Positions 6,153 to 11,859 of a stretch of 11,859 nucleotides of DNA are shown one piece after another. The notes beneath the pieces were generated by a model. The model was given only the letters and a program-made list of their open reading frames with translations, did no database searches and had not been told where the DNA came from. Both the position numbers and the translations under genes were made by a program. Origin of the DNA: Lachnospiraceae bacterium (lineage in GTDB: Bacteria > Bacillota > Clostridia > Lachnospirales > Lachnospiraceae); the NCBI GenBank assembly GCA_017473665.1, contig JAFUKK010000085.1:1-11859 (forward strand). Direction: 5' to 3'. Positions within the stretch are counted from its first letter, which is position 1. The number at the start of each line of letters is the position of its first letter.

Positions 6153-7391
6153 ATGAAACTAAAGAAATTTTTGTTTTGTATTTGCAGCATATGTGTACTA
6201 TTGGGAATGCCCATGTCTGTATCAGCAACGGAAGTGGCAAATGATACATTCAATTCGAAAGAATTTATAGGTGCGTATTATGAAGCAATAAATGAGCATG
6301 ATTGGGAAAGTGTTTCTCAGTTTTATGACAGTGAAAGCGCAGAAGATATGCTGTTTTTTTTGACAAATCCGGAAAATCAAAGAGTGCATAGGGGATTATT
6401 AAATGTTCAATTGGTTGAAGCGGTGGAAAGTGTAGATGTTAATATTACTGACGCGGAGTATTTATTGTTTGAAGATTATTCTGGAAAAATAGCTGCTACG
6501 GTTGTTGTAGGTGCAAAGTACACGACATATGAAGATTCTGAGTATTATGCAAATGGAGTTTGCTATGAAATATATGCTGTCGTGTATGAGGGAGATGGGT
6601 GGAAGATTTCAGAGAAAAGAACAGTATGGGATTTTGAGGGACTGTTGAATTCGGGCTATGTTTTCAATAGTGTCTATCAAAAGACAGAAGAAGTTGTTGA
6701 AGCAAGAAGAGATGGAGTTATTCTTAATTATGAAGGGGAATATGTAGAAACAGTATTTGATACACTAACAGTAGAGAATACTTTGGAGATTCCAAATACG
6801 CTAGGAAGAGCATTGACTGTTACTTCATATGCAATACCCACTAATACTACCCAGATTACTTATTATGACCGTGACACATCTACATATCATACAAAAGGCT
6901 TTCACGATATGTGTAAGGCTATAACATATGCAGAAGTCGGAAGTGATGCAACATTTGGAAACTATGCAGAAGCAAGAAAAGCGTGTATTCTTGCTATTAA
7001 GACATATGTGTGGCATTTTTATATTACTCAAGAGTCAAAGGATGCAGCATATCATATAAGCGATTCCCAAATAGCCTATAATGATGCATATAAATCTACA
7101 TATGGTTTTCTGAGTGATTATGCGGCTGTTAGTGATGTGTGGATGCAGGGAACGTCAAGTACTGGAAATCCTATTGTTTTTGAAGCAAATTTAAAAAAAG
7201 GAAATGATAGTATTCCACAGGATACTTATTGGCATGGTGGAGATTTAAAGCAGTTAGGATGCATTTATTTGCTCAAACAGGAGAATGGAATTACAATTTA
7301 TAAGGATTTGCTGCATTATTATTATGATTTTTCAATAAGGTCACAAGGGGGACCAGTACAGTTTTTTGATTCGCAAAAGAATTTTATATAG
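6153..7391 (+). CDS. Secreted NTF2-like plus divergent SpoIID/LytB-like protein
   Basis: A 412-residue exported protein. Residues 1-26 are a signal peptide (M-K-L-K-K, hydrophobic core, S-V-S-A-T). Residues about 35-160 resemble an NTF2-like fold (F-I-G-A-Y-Y-E-A-I-N-E-H-D-W-E-S-V, ending in G-D-G-W-K-I-S-E-K). Residues about 247-393 match the SpoIID/LytB pattern: F-H-D-M-C-K-A-I-T-Y-A-E, then Y-A-E-A-R-K-A-C-I-L-A-I-K-T-Y (271-285; family form E-A-L-K-A-Q-A-V-A-A-R-T-Y), D-S-Q (304-306), W-H-G-G-D-L-K-Q-L-G (360-369; family G-H-G-V-G-M-S-Q-Y-G) and Y-K-D-L-L-H-Y-Y-Y. SpoIID cleaves peptidoglycan as a lytic transglycosylase. The Glu in the position of the catalytic one is kept (Glu273), but the middle Ser-Gly-Gly region is missing and the domain is short, so activity is uncertain. 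A GGGAG binding site precedes the ATG. The sequence is AT-rich against its neighbours. It is followed 19 bases later by a lipoprotein gene. Confidence 0.7.
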   Translation: MKLKKFLFCICSICVLLGMPMSVSATEVANDTFNSKEFIGAYYEAINEHDWESVSQFYDSESAEDMLFFLTNPENQRVHRGLLNVQLVEAVESVDVNITDAEYLLFEDYSGKIAATVVVGAKYTTYEDSEYYANGVCYEIYAVVYEGDGWKISEKRTVWDFEGLLNSGYVFNSVYQKTEEVVEARRDGVILNYEGEYVETVFDTLTVENTLEIPNTLGRALTVTSYAIPTNTTQITYYDRDTSTYHTKGFHDMCKAITYAEVGSDATFGNYAEARKACILAIKTYVWHFYITQESKDAAYHISDSQIAYNDAYKSTYGFLSDYAAVSDVWMQGTSSTGNPIVFEANLKKGNDSIPQDTYWHGGDLKQLGCIYLLKQENGITIYKDLLHYYYDFSIRSQGGPVQFFDSQKNFI

Positions 7392-7410
7392 TTTGTATGG
7401 GAGATTTTTT

Positions 7411-8244
7411 ATGTCTAAATTTAGGAGAAGTTGGCTGATAATCTTGATGTGTGCATGGGCGTTTTTATCCCTTGGAGGCTGTGGAAGAGAACATATAGAA
7501 ATAGAAGTATTAAGCGATATTCATGGCAGTAGTGAGAAAGTATCTGACATGTCAGAGGAAATATTGAACGAAGAAAATGAACAGCACGAAGTAATATACT
7601 CTTTTGATAATTCCGAAATGAGTTCGAAACTGATAGAAGGATTTTTTTCAGAGGATTATAATGGGGATGGAATAGAGGACTCATTGCTGGTTGAAATGGG
7701 GGAACAGGAAGGTTCCTTTTTTATCAATAAGCTTGAATTGAAAATTTCGTGTGTAGAGAATCCCTATTTGATGGAAAATGAAGATTGTCTTTTTTTAGAT
7801 GCTTTCTCAGGAAATTTTGACGAGGATGCGGACATAGAGATATTGCTGCTTTTCGACATGAAATATGCGGGTGCAAATGGTCGCCTCGGTATCCGATTGC
7901 TTGATTTTGACGGAACACAGTACGGGGATGTATGTGAAGATATCTTTTCTGGACATCAATATAGTGTTACAGTAAAAGCTGGTAAAAATGGTGGATATAC
8001 TATTAGTAGTGAAAATGGTTTTGCATTGGAAATAAACAGAGCAAATGTGTCGGAATCTGCACTTGGAAAGGTTACAGGTTTTTATTCTATCGATATAATA
8101 AGTTGCGATGACACAAATTGTATCAGGATAAAACAGTATGTAGCCGGTGAGGATATGATGGATCATGTGGGTGACGTTGTTTCAGAGTTTCGATTGGAAC
8201 AAGGGGAATTAATGTTGTTAGATGAAAGGGTAATAACATATTAG
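7411..8244 (+). CDS. Lipoprotein with calcium-loop / FG-GAP-like motifs
   Basis: A 277-residue predicted lipoprotein with a basic start, a hydrophobic core and the lipobox L-G-G-C (Cys24). After a charged linker (30-75) comes D-Y-N-G-D-G-I-E-D-S-L-L-V-E (82-95), an acidic D-x-N-x-D-G loop of the type seen in FG-GAP/VCBS and EF-hand-like repeats. A degenerate copy follows, G-N-F-D-E-D-A-D-I-E-I-L-L-L-F (134-148), and the rest is strand-rich. It probably sits on the outer face of the membrane and may bind Ca2+; the function is unknown. The ATG at 7411 is chosen because GGGAG (7399-7403) is 7 bases upstream and the signal peptide starts there; a start at 7366 would overlap the previous gene. It is probably co-transcribed with the SpoIID-like gene, so the two may act together in the envelope. 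Confidence 0.75.
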   Translation: MSKFRRSWLIILMCAWAFLSLGGCGREHIEIEVLSDIHGSSEKVSDMSEEILNEENEQHEVIYSFDNSEMSSKLIEGFFSEDYNGDGIEDSLLVEMGEQEGSFFINKLELKISCVENPYLMENEDCLFLDAFSGNFDEDADIEILLLFDMKYAGANGRLGIRLLDFDGTQYGDVCEDIFSGHQYSVTVKAGKNGGYTISSENGFALEINRANVSESALGKVTGFYSIDIISCDDTNCIRIKQYVAGEDMMDHVGDVVSEFRLEQGELMLLDERVITY

Positions 8245-8275
8245 AACAAAAAGGTATTAATGTATTAATAATGAT

Positions 8276-8317
8276 AGGTCGCCGACGGGAAGATTTCCTG
8301 TGGGCGGCTTTGTTCTG
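8276..8317 (+). terminator. Terminator after the SpoIID-like/lipoprotein pair
   Basis: A stem of about 13 bp with one mismatch and G-U pairs (8278-8290 with 8296-8308) and a 5-base loop is followed by T-rich sequence. AGAACAAA at 8243-8250 can also pair with TTTGTTCT at 8309-8316, which would enclose the hairpin or compete with its T-run. Confidence 0.7.
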
Positions 8318-8380
8318 TTTAGCCATGTGAATATGTGTTTCCGGCTTTTCAAAAATCAAGAGATTGTATAGGATTAATCA

Positions 8381-8409
8381 TTGACATGAATAGTCGAAAA
8401 AATTATAAT
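8381..8409 (+). promoter_or_regulatory. Perfect consensus promoter of paaK
   Basis: TTGACA (8381-8386), exactly 17 bases, and TATAAT (8404-8409) match the sigma-A consensus at all 12 positions. Transcription should start near 8416, giving a leader of about 47 bases. Strong basal expression is expected. Confidence 0.9.
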
Positions 8410-8462
8410 TTTAGTGTTGAGGTCATGGGGACCGCAAAAACAAGGGAAAGAGAGAGTTACAT

Positions 8463-9770
8463 ATGGCAAGATACTATCAACAGGACATTGAGTGTGCGTC
8501 CAGAGAGCAGATTAAAGCTCTGCAGGATGAGAGATTGGTAAAGCAGGTAAAGCATGTTTATGATAATGTGCCTTACTACCGTAATTTGATGGATGAGAAG
8601 GGTGTAAAGCCTGAAGATATTAAATCTACAGATGATTTGCATAAGCTGCCCTTTATCACCAAGGCAGATTTGAGAGAGGCATATCCTACCGGTATGCTGG
8701 CTGTACCTATGAAGGATTGTGTGGAGATTCATTCCACCAGCGGTACTACCGGTAAGAGAGTAGTGGCTTTCTATACACAGAAGGATTTGGATATTTGGCA
8801 TGAGTGTTGTGCCAGAGCCATTATGGCTGTAGGCGGCGATGAGAATGATGTGGTACAGGTGGCTTACGGTTATGGTTTGTTCACCGGTGGTGCAGGCTTA
8901 GATGGCGGTGCACATAAGGTGGGATGTTTGACACTACCTATGTCCTCCGGTAATACAGATAGACAGATTCAATTTATGAAGGATTTGGAGGCTACCATTC
9001 TTTGTTGTACCCCTTCCTATGCAGCATACTTGGGCGAGAGCCTTCATGAGATGGGCTTGACTCCTGATGATATCAAGTTAAAAGCAGGTATCTTTGGTGC
9101 AGAGCCTTGGACCGAGGAAATGCGTAGAAGTATTGAAAAGAGCCTGGGCATTAAGGCATACGATATCTATGGTTTGACTGAGACCAGCGGCCCCGGTGTA
9201 GCCTATGAGTGTACCGCACAGGCAGGTATGCATATCAATGAGGACCATTTCATTGCAGAGATTATCGATCCTGATACGGGAGAGGTATTGCCTGAGGGTT
9301 CCAAGGGTGAACTAGTATTTACCAGTATTACCAAGGAAGCATTCCCCCTGCTTAGATACCGTACCCGTGATATCTGTGTATTGTCCAGAGAGAAATGTCC
9401 TTGCGGCAGAACCCATGTAAAGATGACCAAGCCCATGGGTAGAAGTGATGATATGATGATTATCCGTGGTGTGAATGTATTCCCTTCCCAGATTGAGACC
9501 GTACTTTTGGAGCAGGGTTATACTCCTAACTACCGTATTGAAGTAGATCGTGTGAATAATAACGATACCCTGGATGTATTTGTAGAGCTGTCCAATGAGA
9601 TGTTCTCCGATACTGTCAAGGAAATCGCTATCAAGGAGAAGGAACTGGCATCAGCTATCAAGACCATGCTGGGCATCAGCCCCAAGGTACATCTGGTTCC
9701 TGCCAAGAGTATCACCAGATCCGAAGGTAAAGCAGTAAGAGTAATCGATAAGCGTAAATTACATGATTAA
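8463..9770 (+). CDS. paaK: Phenylacetate--CoA ligase
   Basis: A 435-residue AMP-forming ligase of the ANL superfamily that activates phenylacetate or a related aryl acid with ATP and CoA. Core motifs are present: S-T-S-G-T-T-G-K (91-98, ATP phosphate binding), F-G-A-E-P-W (211-216), Y-G-L-T-E (236-240), Y-R-T-R-D (299-303), G-R-S-D-D-M (326-331, hinge), and a C-terminal E-G-K-A-V-R-V with the expected catalytic Lys423. The pair C-P-C-G-R (312-316) is usual in this family. The length is typical. A weak AGAGAG site lies 6 bases before the ATG. The ACT-domain gene follows 14 bases later, a common pairing in Firmicutes and archaea, often together with indolepyruvate oxidoreductase genes that are not seen here. 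The exact aryl acid cannot be read from the sequence. Confidence 0.95.
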   Translation: MARYYQQDIECASREQIKALQDERLVKQVKHVYDNVPYYRNLMDEKGVKPEDIKSTDDLHKLPFITKADLREAYPTGMLAVPMKDCVEIHSTSGTTGKRVVAFYTQKDLDIWHECCARAIMAVGGDENDVVQVAYGYGLFTGGAGLDGGAHKVGCLTLPMSSGNTDRQIQFMKDLEATILCCTPSYAAYLGESLHEMGLTPDDIKLKAGIFGAEPWTEEMRRSIEKSLGIKAYDIYGLTETSGPGVAYECTAQAGMHINEDHFIAEIIDPDTGEVLPEGSKGELVFTSITKEAFPLLRYRTRDICVLSREKCPCGRTHVKMTKPMGRSDDMMIIRGVNVFPSQIETVLLEQGYTPNYRIEVDRVNNNDTLDVFVELSNEMFSDTVKEIAIKEKELASAIKTMLGISPKVHLVPAKSITRSEGKAVRVIDKRKLHD

Positions 9771-9784
9771 GGGAGGGTTATGCT

Positions 9785-10213
9785 ATGAGTATCAGACAGG
9801 TATCTATTTTTATTGAAAATCAGCCTGGTAAGCTGGCTGAGGTTACGGATTTTATTGCAAAGCAGCAGATTAGTCTGCGGGCACTTTCCATCGCCGATAC
9901 CCAGGAGTTTGGCATTGTGCGTATCATCTGTGAGGATATTGACAAGGCAGTAGCAGCACTGAAGGCAGCAGAGTATGTACATACTGTTACAGAGGTATTT
10001 GCAGTAGAATTGGCAGATGAGGCGGGTAGTCTGGCAAAGGTATTGGCTACACTGGCCACAGTAGGAATCCAGGTAGAGTATACCTATGCATTTCTTTCCA
10101 CCAAGAAGGAAGGCTCTGCATACATGATTTTCCGTGTGGATCGCAATGATGATGCTATCCAGGCACTGAACGGGGCAGGTATTCATACTGTAACACAACA
10201 GGAAATTTTCTAA
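9785..10213 (+). CDS. Tandem ACT-domain protein
   Basis: A 142-residue protein made of two ACT domains (about 3-68 and 71-138). The first starts R-Q-V-S-I-F-I-E-N-Q-P-G-K-L-A-E-V and the second V-F-A-V-E-L-A-D-E-A-G-S-L-A-K-V, both with the strand plus P-G/A-G turn and helix typical of the fold. There is no catalytic domain. ACT domains bind amino acids, so it probably senses an aromatic amino acid or related ligand and modulates the neighbouring ligase or its pathway; this is inference from family and context. GGGAGGG (9771-9777) gives a strong binding site for the ATG at 9785, and the gene shares the paaK transcript. No clear terminator is seen after it. Confidence 0.9.
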   Translation: MSIRQVSIFIENQPGKLAEVTDFIAKQQISLRALSIADTQEFGIVRIICEDIDKAVAALKAAEYVHTVTEVFAVELADEAGSLAKVLATLATVGIQVEYTYAFLSTKKEGSAYMIFRVDRNDDAIQALNGAGIHTVTQQEIF

Positions 10214-10260
10214 TTTCTAAAATGTTTACAATATATTTACAAAAAAATTAGCAAGAATAG

Positions 10261-10289
10261 TTGTTCTTGTGGTCAAAAAATAGTATAAT
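10261..10289 (+). promoter_or_regulatory. Promoter of the zinc-ribbon gene
   Basis: TTGTTC (10261-10266), 17 bases, and a perfect TATAAT (10284-10289). A 6-bp inverted repeat CAAGAA/TTCTTG (10252-10257 with 10264-10269) overlaps the -35 box and could be an operator or a weak hairpin. No proper terminator lies between the ACT gene and this promoter, so readthrough may add to expression. Confidence 0.7.
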
Positions 10290-10345
10290 ATGAAATGACA
10301 GGCAGATAAACTGCCGTAATGCTCAAATTGGAGGAGGATACGAAA

Positions 10346-10831
10346 ATGGGTTTTTTTGACAAGTTAAGCGAGAATATAGCAAATACCAGCAAGGACGTAG
10401 CTAAAAAGGCTAACGAAATTGCAAAGGTAACCGGTCTGAATGGCCAGATTTCCAGCCAGGAGTCTTTGATTGACGGCGTATTCAAGGAGATTGGTAAGCT
10501 GGTTTACGACAACAAGGATAACATCGCAGGTCTGGATTTGGCTGAAGTTATCGGTAAGATTGATGCTGCAATGGCAGAAATCGAGCGTTTGAAGACCGAG
10601 ATCAGAACTGTAAAGGGTATCAAGGTATGTGAGCAGTGTGGTGAAGAGATCGCCGGAGAGGTTGCATTCTGCCCTAAGTGTGGTGCAAAGGCTCCCGTGA
10701 TTGAGACTCCTGTAGAGGAAGCTCCTGCTGAGGCTGAGGCAGCACCTGTGGCTACCTGCAAGAACTGTGGTAATCCTTTAGAGGCTGGTTCTGCTTTCTG
10801 TACCGGTTGCGGCACCAAGGTAGAGGAATAA
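10346..10831 (+). CDS. Coiled-coil protein with two zinc ribbons
   Basis: A 161-residue protein of unknown function. The N-terminal 90 residues are helical and charged, starting G-F-F-D-K-L-S-E-N, with coiled-coil character at about 70-90. The C-terminal part has two zinc ribbons: Cys95, Cys98, Cys109, Cys112 (C-E-Q-C / C-P-K-C-G) and Cys138, Cys141, Cys152, Cys155 (C-K-N-C-G / C-T-G-C-G). They are joined by an Ala/Pro/Glu-rich linker. No signal peptide or membrane segment is seen, so it is probably cytoplasmic, perhaps binding a protein or nucleic acid partner. The ATG at 10346 is preferred over 10319 because GAGGAGGA (10331-10338) lies 7 bases upstream. It has its own promoter and terminator. 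Confidence 0.85.
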   Translation: MGFFDKLSENIANTSKDVAKKANEIAKVTGLNGQISSQESLIDGVFKEIGKLVYDNKDNIAGLDLAEVIGKIDAAMAEIERLKTEIRTVKGIKVCEQCGEEIAGEVAFCPKCGAKAPVIETPVEEAPAEAEAAPVATCKNCGNPLEAGSAFCTGCGTKVEE

Positions 10832-10874
10832 TATTCGTCTATATATTACCGCAATAGTAATATGATTTATGTGG

Positions 10875-10907
10875 CCGGAGCTGTGGAGACATAGCTCCGG
10901 TTTTTTT
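10875..10907 (+). terminator. Strong terminator between the zinc-ribbon and dGTPase genes
   Basis: An 11-bp stem with one G-U pair (10875-10885 with 10890-10900) closes on a GAGA tetraloop and is followed by seven T (10901-10907). The ribosome binding site of the next gene starts only about 3 bases after the T-run. Confidence 0.9.
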
Positions 10908-10919
10908 GTAGGAGGAACA

Positions 10920-11859
10920 ATGGCAAAGTATATCAGTTTATCAAAGGAATTACAGGAACGGATACAGGCAGACCGGGAGACCGGTTGGCAGAATCCCTAT
11001 GCTTGCAGTAATGATAAGGTGATTCGCAGGGACCCGTCCCATGACAGGGCCAATCTATGGAGACCTGCATTTGTCAGGGATTGTGAGAAGATTCTACATA
11101 TTCCCTACTATAACAGATACTCTGATAAGACTCAGGTGTTTTCCTTATATCGCAATGATGATATATCTCGCCGAGCCCAGCATGTACAGCTGGTGTCCCG
11201 GATTGCCCGCAATATCGGTGCCGTACTGGGACTGAACCTGGATTTGATTGAAGCCATTTCCCTGGGCCATGATATCGGTCATACCCCCTTTGGCCATGAG
11301 GGAGAACGGATACTGGATGATTTGTATTATGGGCACACAGGAAGACATTTCAATCATAATATCCACAGTGCCCGAGTGCTGGATGTGATTTTTCCCCTGA
11401 ATTTAAGTTTGCAGACTCTGGATGGAATCATATGTCATAACGGAGAGTTGGAACAGCAGGAGTATGCTCCCAGACACTATACTGATTTTGCCACCTTTGA
11501 TGCCAAGATGGAGAATTGTACTCTGGACCCTAAGAATAATAAGGGGCTTGTACCTTCTACTCTGGAGGCTTGTGTTATGCGTGTGTCAGATATTATTGCT
11601 TATCTGGGCAAGGACCGCCAGGATGCCATTCGTCTGGATTTAATCCCTGACGATTCCCTGTTTGCGGGGGAGGATATCGGCAGGACCAATGCGGAAATCA
11701 TCAATAATATGACGGTCAATATCCTGGAAAACAGCTATGGCAAGCCTTATTTGCAGATAGACCGCTCCTTCTATGAGGCCTTTTCCAAGGGGAAGAAGCA
11801 AAATTATCAGTTGATTTATCGTAATGAAAAGATATCCAAGGTATTTGATGAGCAGATTC
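10920..11859 (+). CDS. dgt: dGTPase-like HD phosphohydrolase, 3'-partial
   Basis: The frame is open from ATG 10920 through the right edge, with 313 residues visible. The protein belongs to the HD-domain deoxyguanosine triphosphate triphosphohydrolase family, which removes triphosphate from dNTPs and helps control nucleotide pools. Metal-site residues are visible: His88 (R-R-A-Q-H-V), His117-Asp118 in S-L-G-H-D-I-G-H-T-P-F-G-H-E-G-E, and Asp224 in V-S-D-I-I-A-Y. The flanking helices R-I-A-R-N-I-G-A-V-L-G-L-N and L-I-E-A-I-S-L are typical of the family. AGGAGGA (10910-10916) lies close before the ATG. The end of the gene and its substrate preference cannot be seen. There is no room for a promoter between the terminator and the binding site, so transcription probably comes through the terminator. 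Confidence 0.9.
   Translation, partial: MAKYISLSKELQERIQADRETGWQNPYACSNDKVIRRDPSHDRANLWRPAFVRDCEKILHIPYYNRYSDKTQVFSLYRNDDISRRAQHVQLVSRIARNIGAVLGLNLDLIEAISLGHDIGHTPFGHEGERILDDLYYGHTGRHFNHNIHSARVLDVIFPLNLSLQTLDGIICHNGELEQQEYAPRHYTDFATFDAKMENCTLDPKNNKGLVPSTLEACVMRVSDIIAYLGKDRQDAIRLDLIPDDSLFAGEDIGRTNAEIINNMTVNILENSYGKPYLQIDRSFYEAFSKGKKQNYQLIYRNEKISKVFDEQI

Noticed and set aside
8335..8541. 68-codon frame upstream of and into paaK
   Set aside because: It spans the paaK promoter and overlaps the paaK start in another frame, with no binding site.
9767..10198. 143-codon minus-strand frame opposite the ACT gene
   Set aside because: It is Cys-rich by chance from reverse reading; the plus strand encodes a clear double ACT protein with a strong binding site.
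1..11859. CRISPR array, tRNA, rRNA or insertion sequence
   Set aside because: No regularly spaced repeats, no tRNA-like cloverleaf and no transposase-like frame or terminal repeats were found by reading.

Overview
The window looks like chromosomal DNA of an anaerobic Gram-positive bacterium, most likely a Lachnospiraceae-type Clostridia member. This is inferred from strong AAGGAGG-type ribosome binding sites, consensus sigma-A promoters, hairpin-plus-T terminators, lipoproteins with long extracytoplasmic parts, an anaerobic ferrous-iron uptake operon and a phenylacetate-CoA ligase/ACT pair. No taxonomic search could be run. No tRNA, rRNA, CRISPR array, transposase or integrase is visible.

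Left part (1-3286). The window opens inside a solute-binding lipoprotein gene, with a lipobox cysteine near base 16, whose frame is interrupted by one TGA at 97-99 and then stays open to 2223. Converging on it is a minus-strand membrane-anchored XRE-type regulator (2240-2905). The two genes meet at a hairpin made partly from the regulator's own last codons. The regulator has a good promoter, and the 381 bases between it and feoA hold several inverted repeats.

Iron block (3209-5886). feoA, feoB and a small Cys-rich membrane protein form a Fe2+ uptake module. A terminator-like hairpin separates feoA from feoB. The same inverted repeat, GTTAG-N6-CTAAC, lies in front of both genes, suggesting a shared iron-dependent repressor. 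A strong terminator closes the block.

AT-rich islet (about 5887-8317). Sampled 60-base lines here are about one third G+C, against 45-48% in feoB and paaK. It carries a secreted protein with an NTF2-like N-terminal region and a compact, divergent SpoIID/LytB-like domain, followed 19 bases later by a lipoprotein with calcium-loop/FG-GAP-like motifs. This pair is the least familiar part of the window and the best candidate for an undescribed envelope system. A 60-base block upstream of it resembles a block between the XRE gene and feoA.

Right part (8318-11859). A perfect consensus promoter (TTGACA-17-TATAAT) drives paaK and a double-ACT-domain gene, probably serving aryl-acid activation in aromatic amino acid metabolism. 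Then come a two-zinc-ribbon protein with its own promoter and terminator, and the 5' part of a dGTPase-like HD phosphohydrolase that runs off the right edge. The dGTPase ribosome binding site sits directly after the terminator T-run, so its expression probably depends on readthrough.
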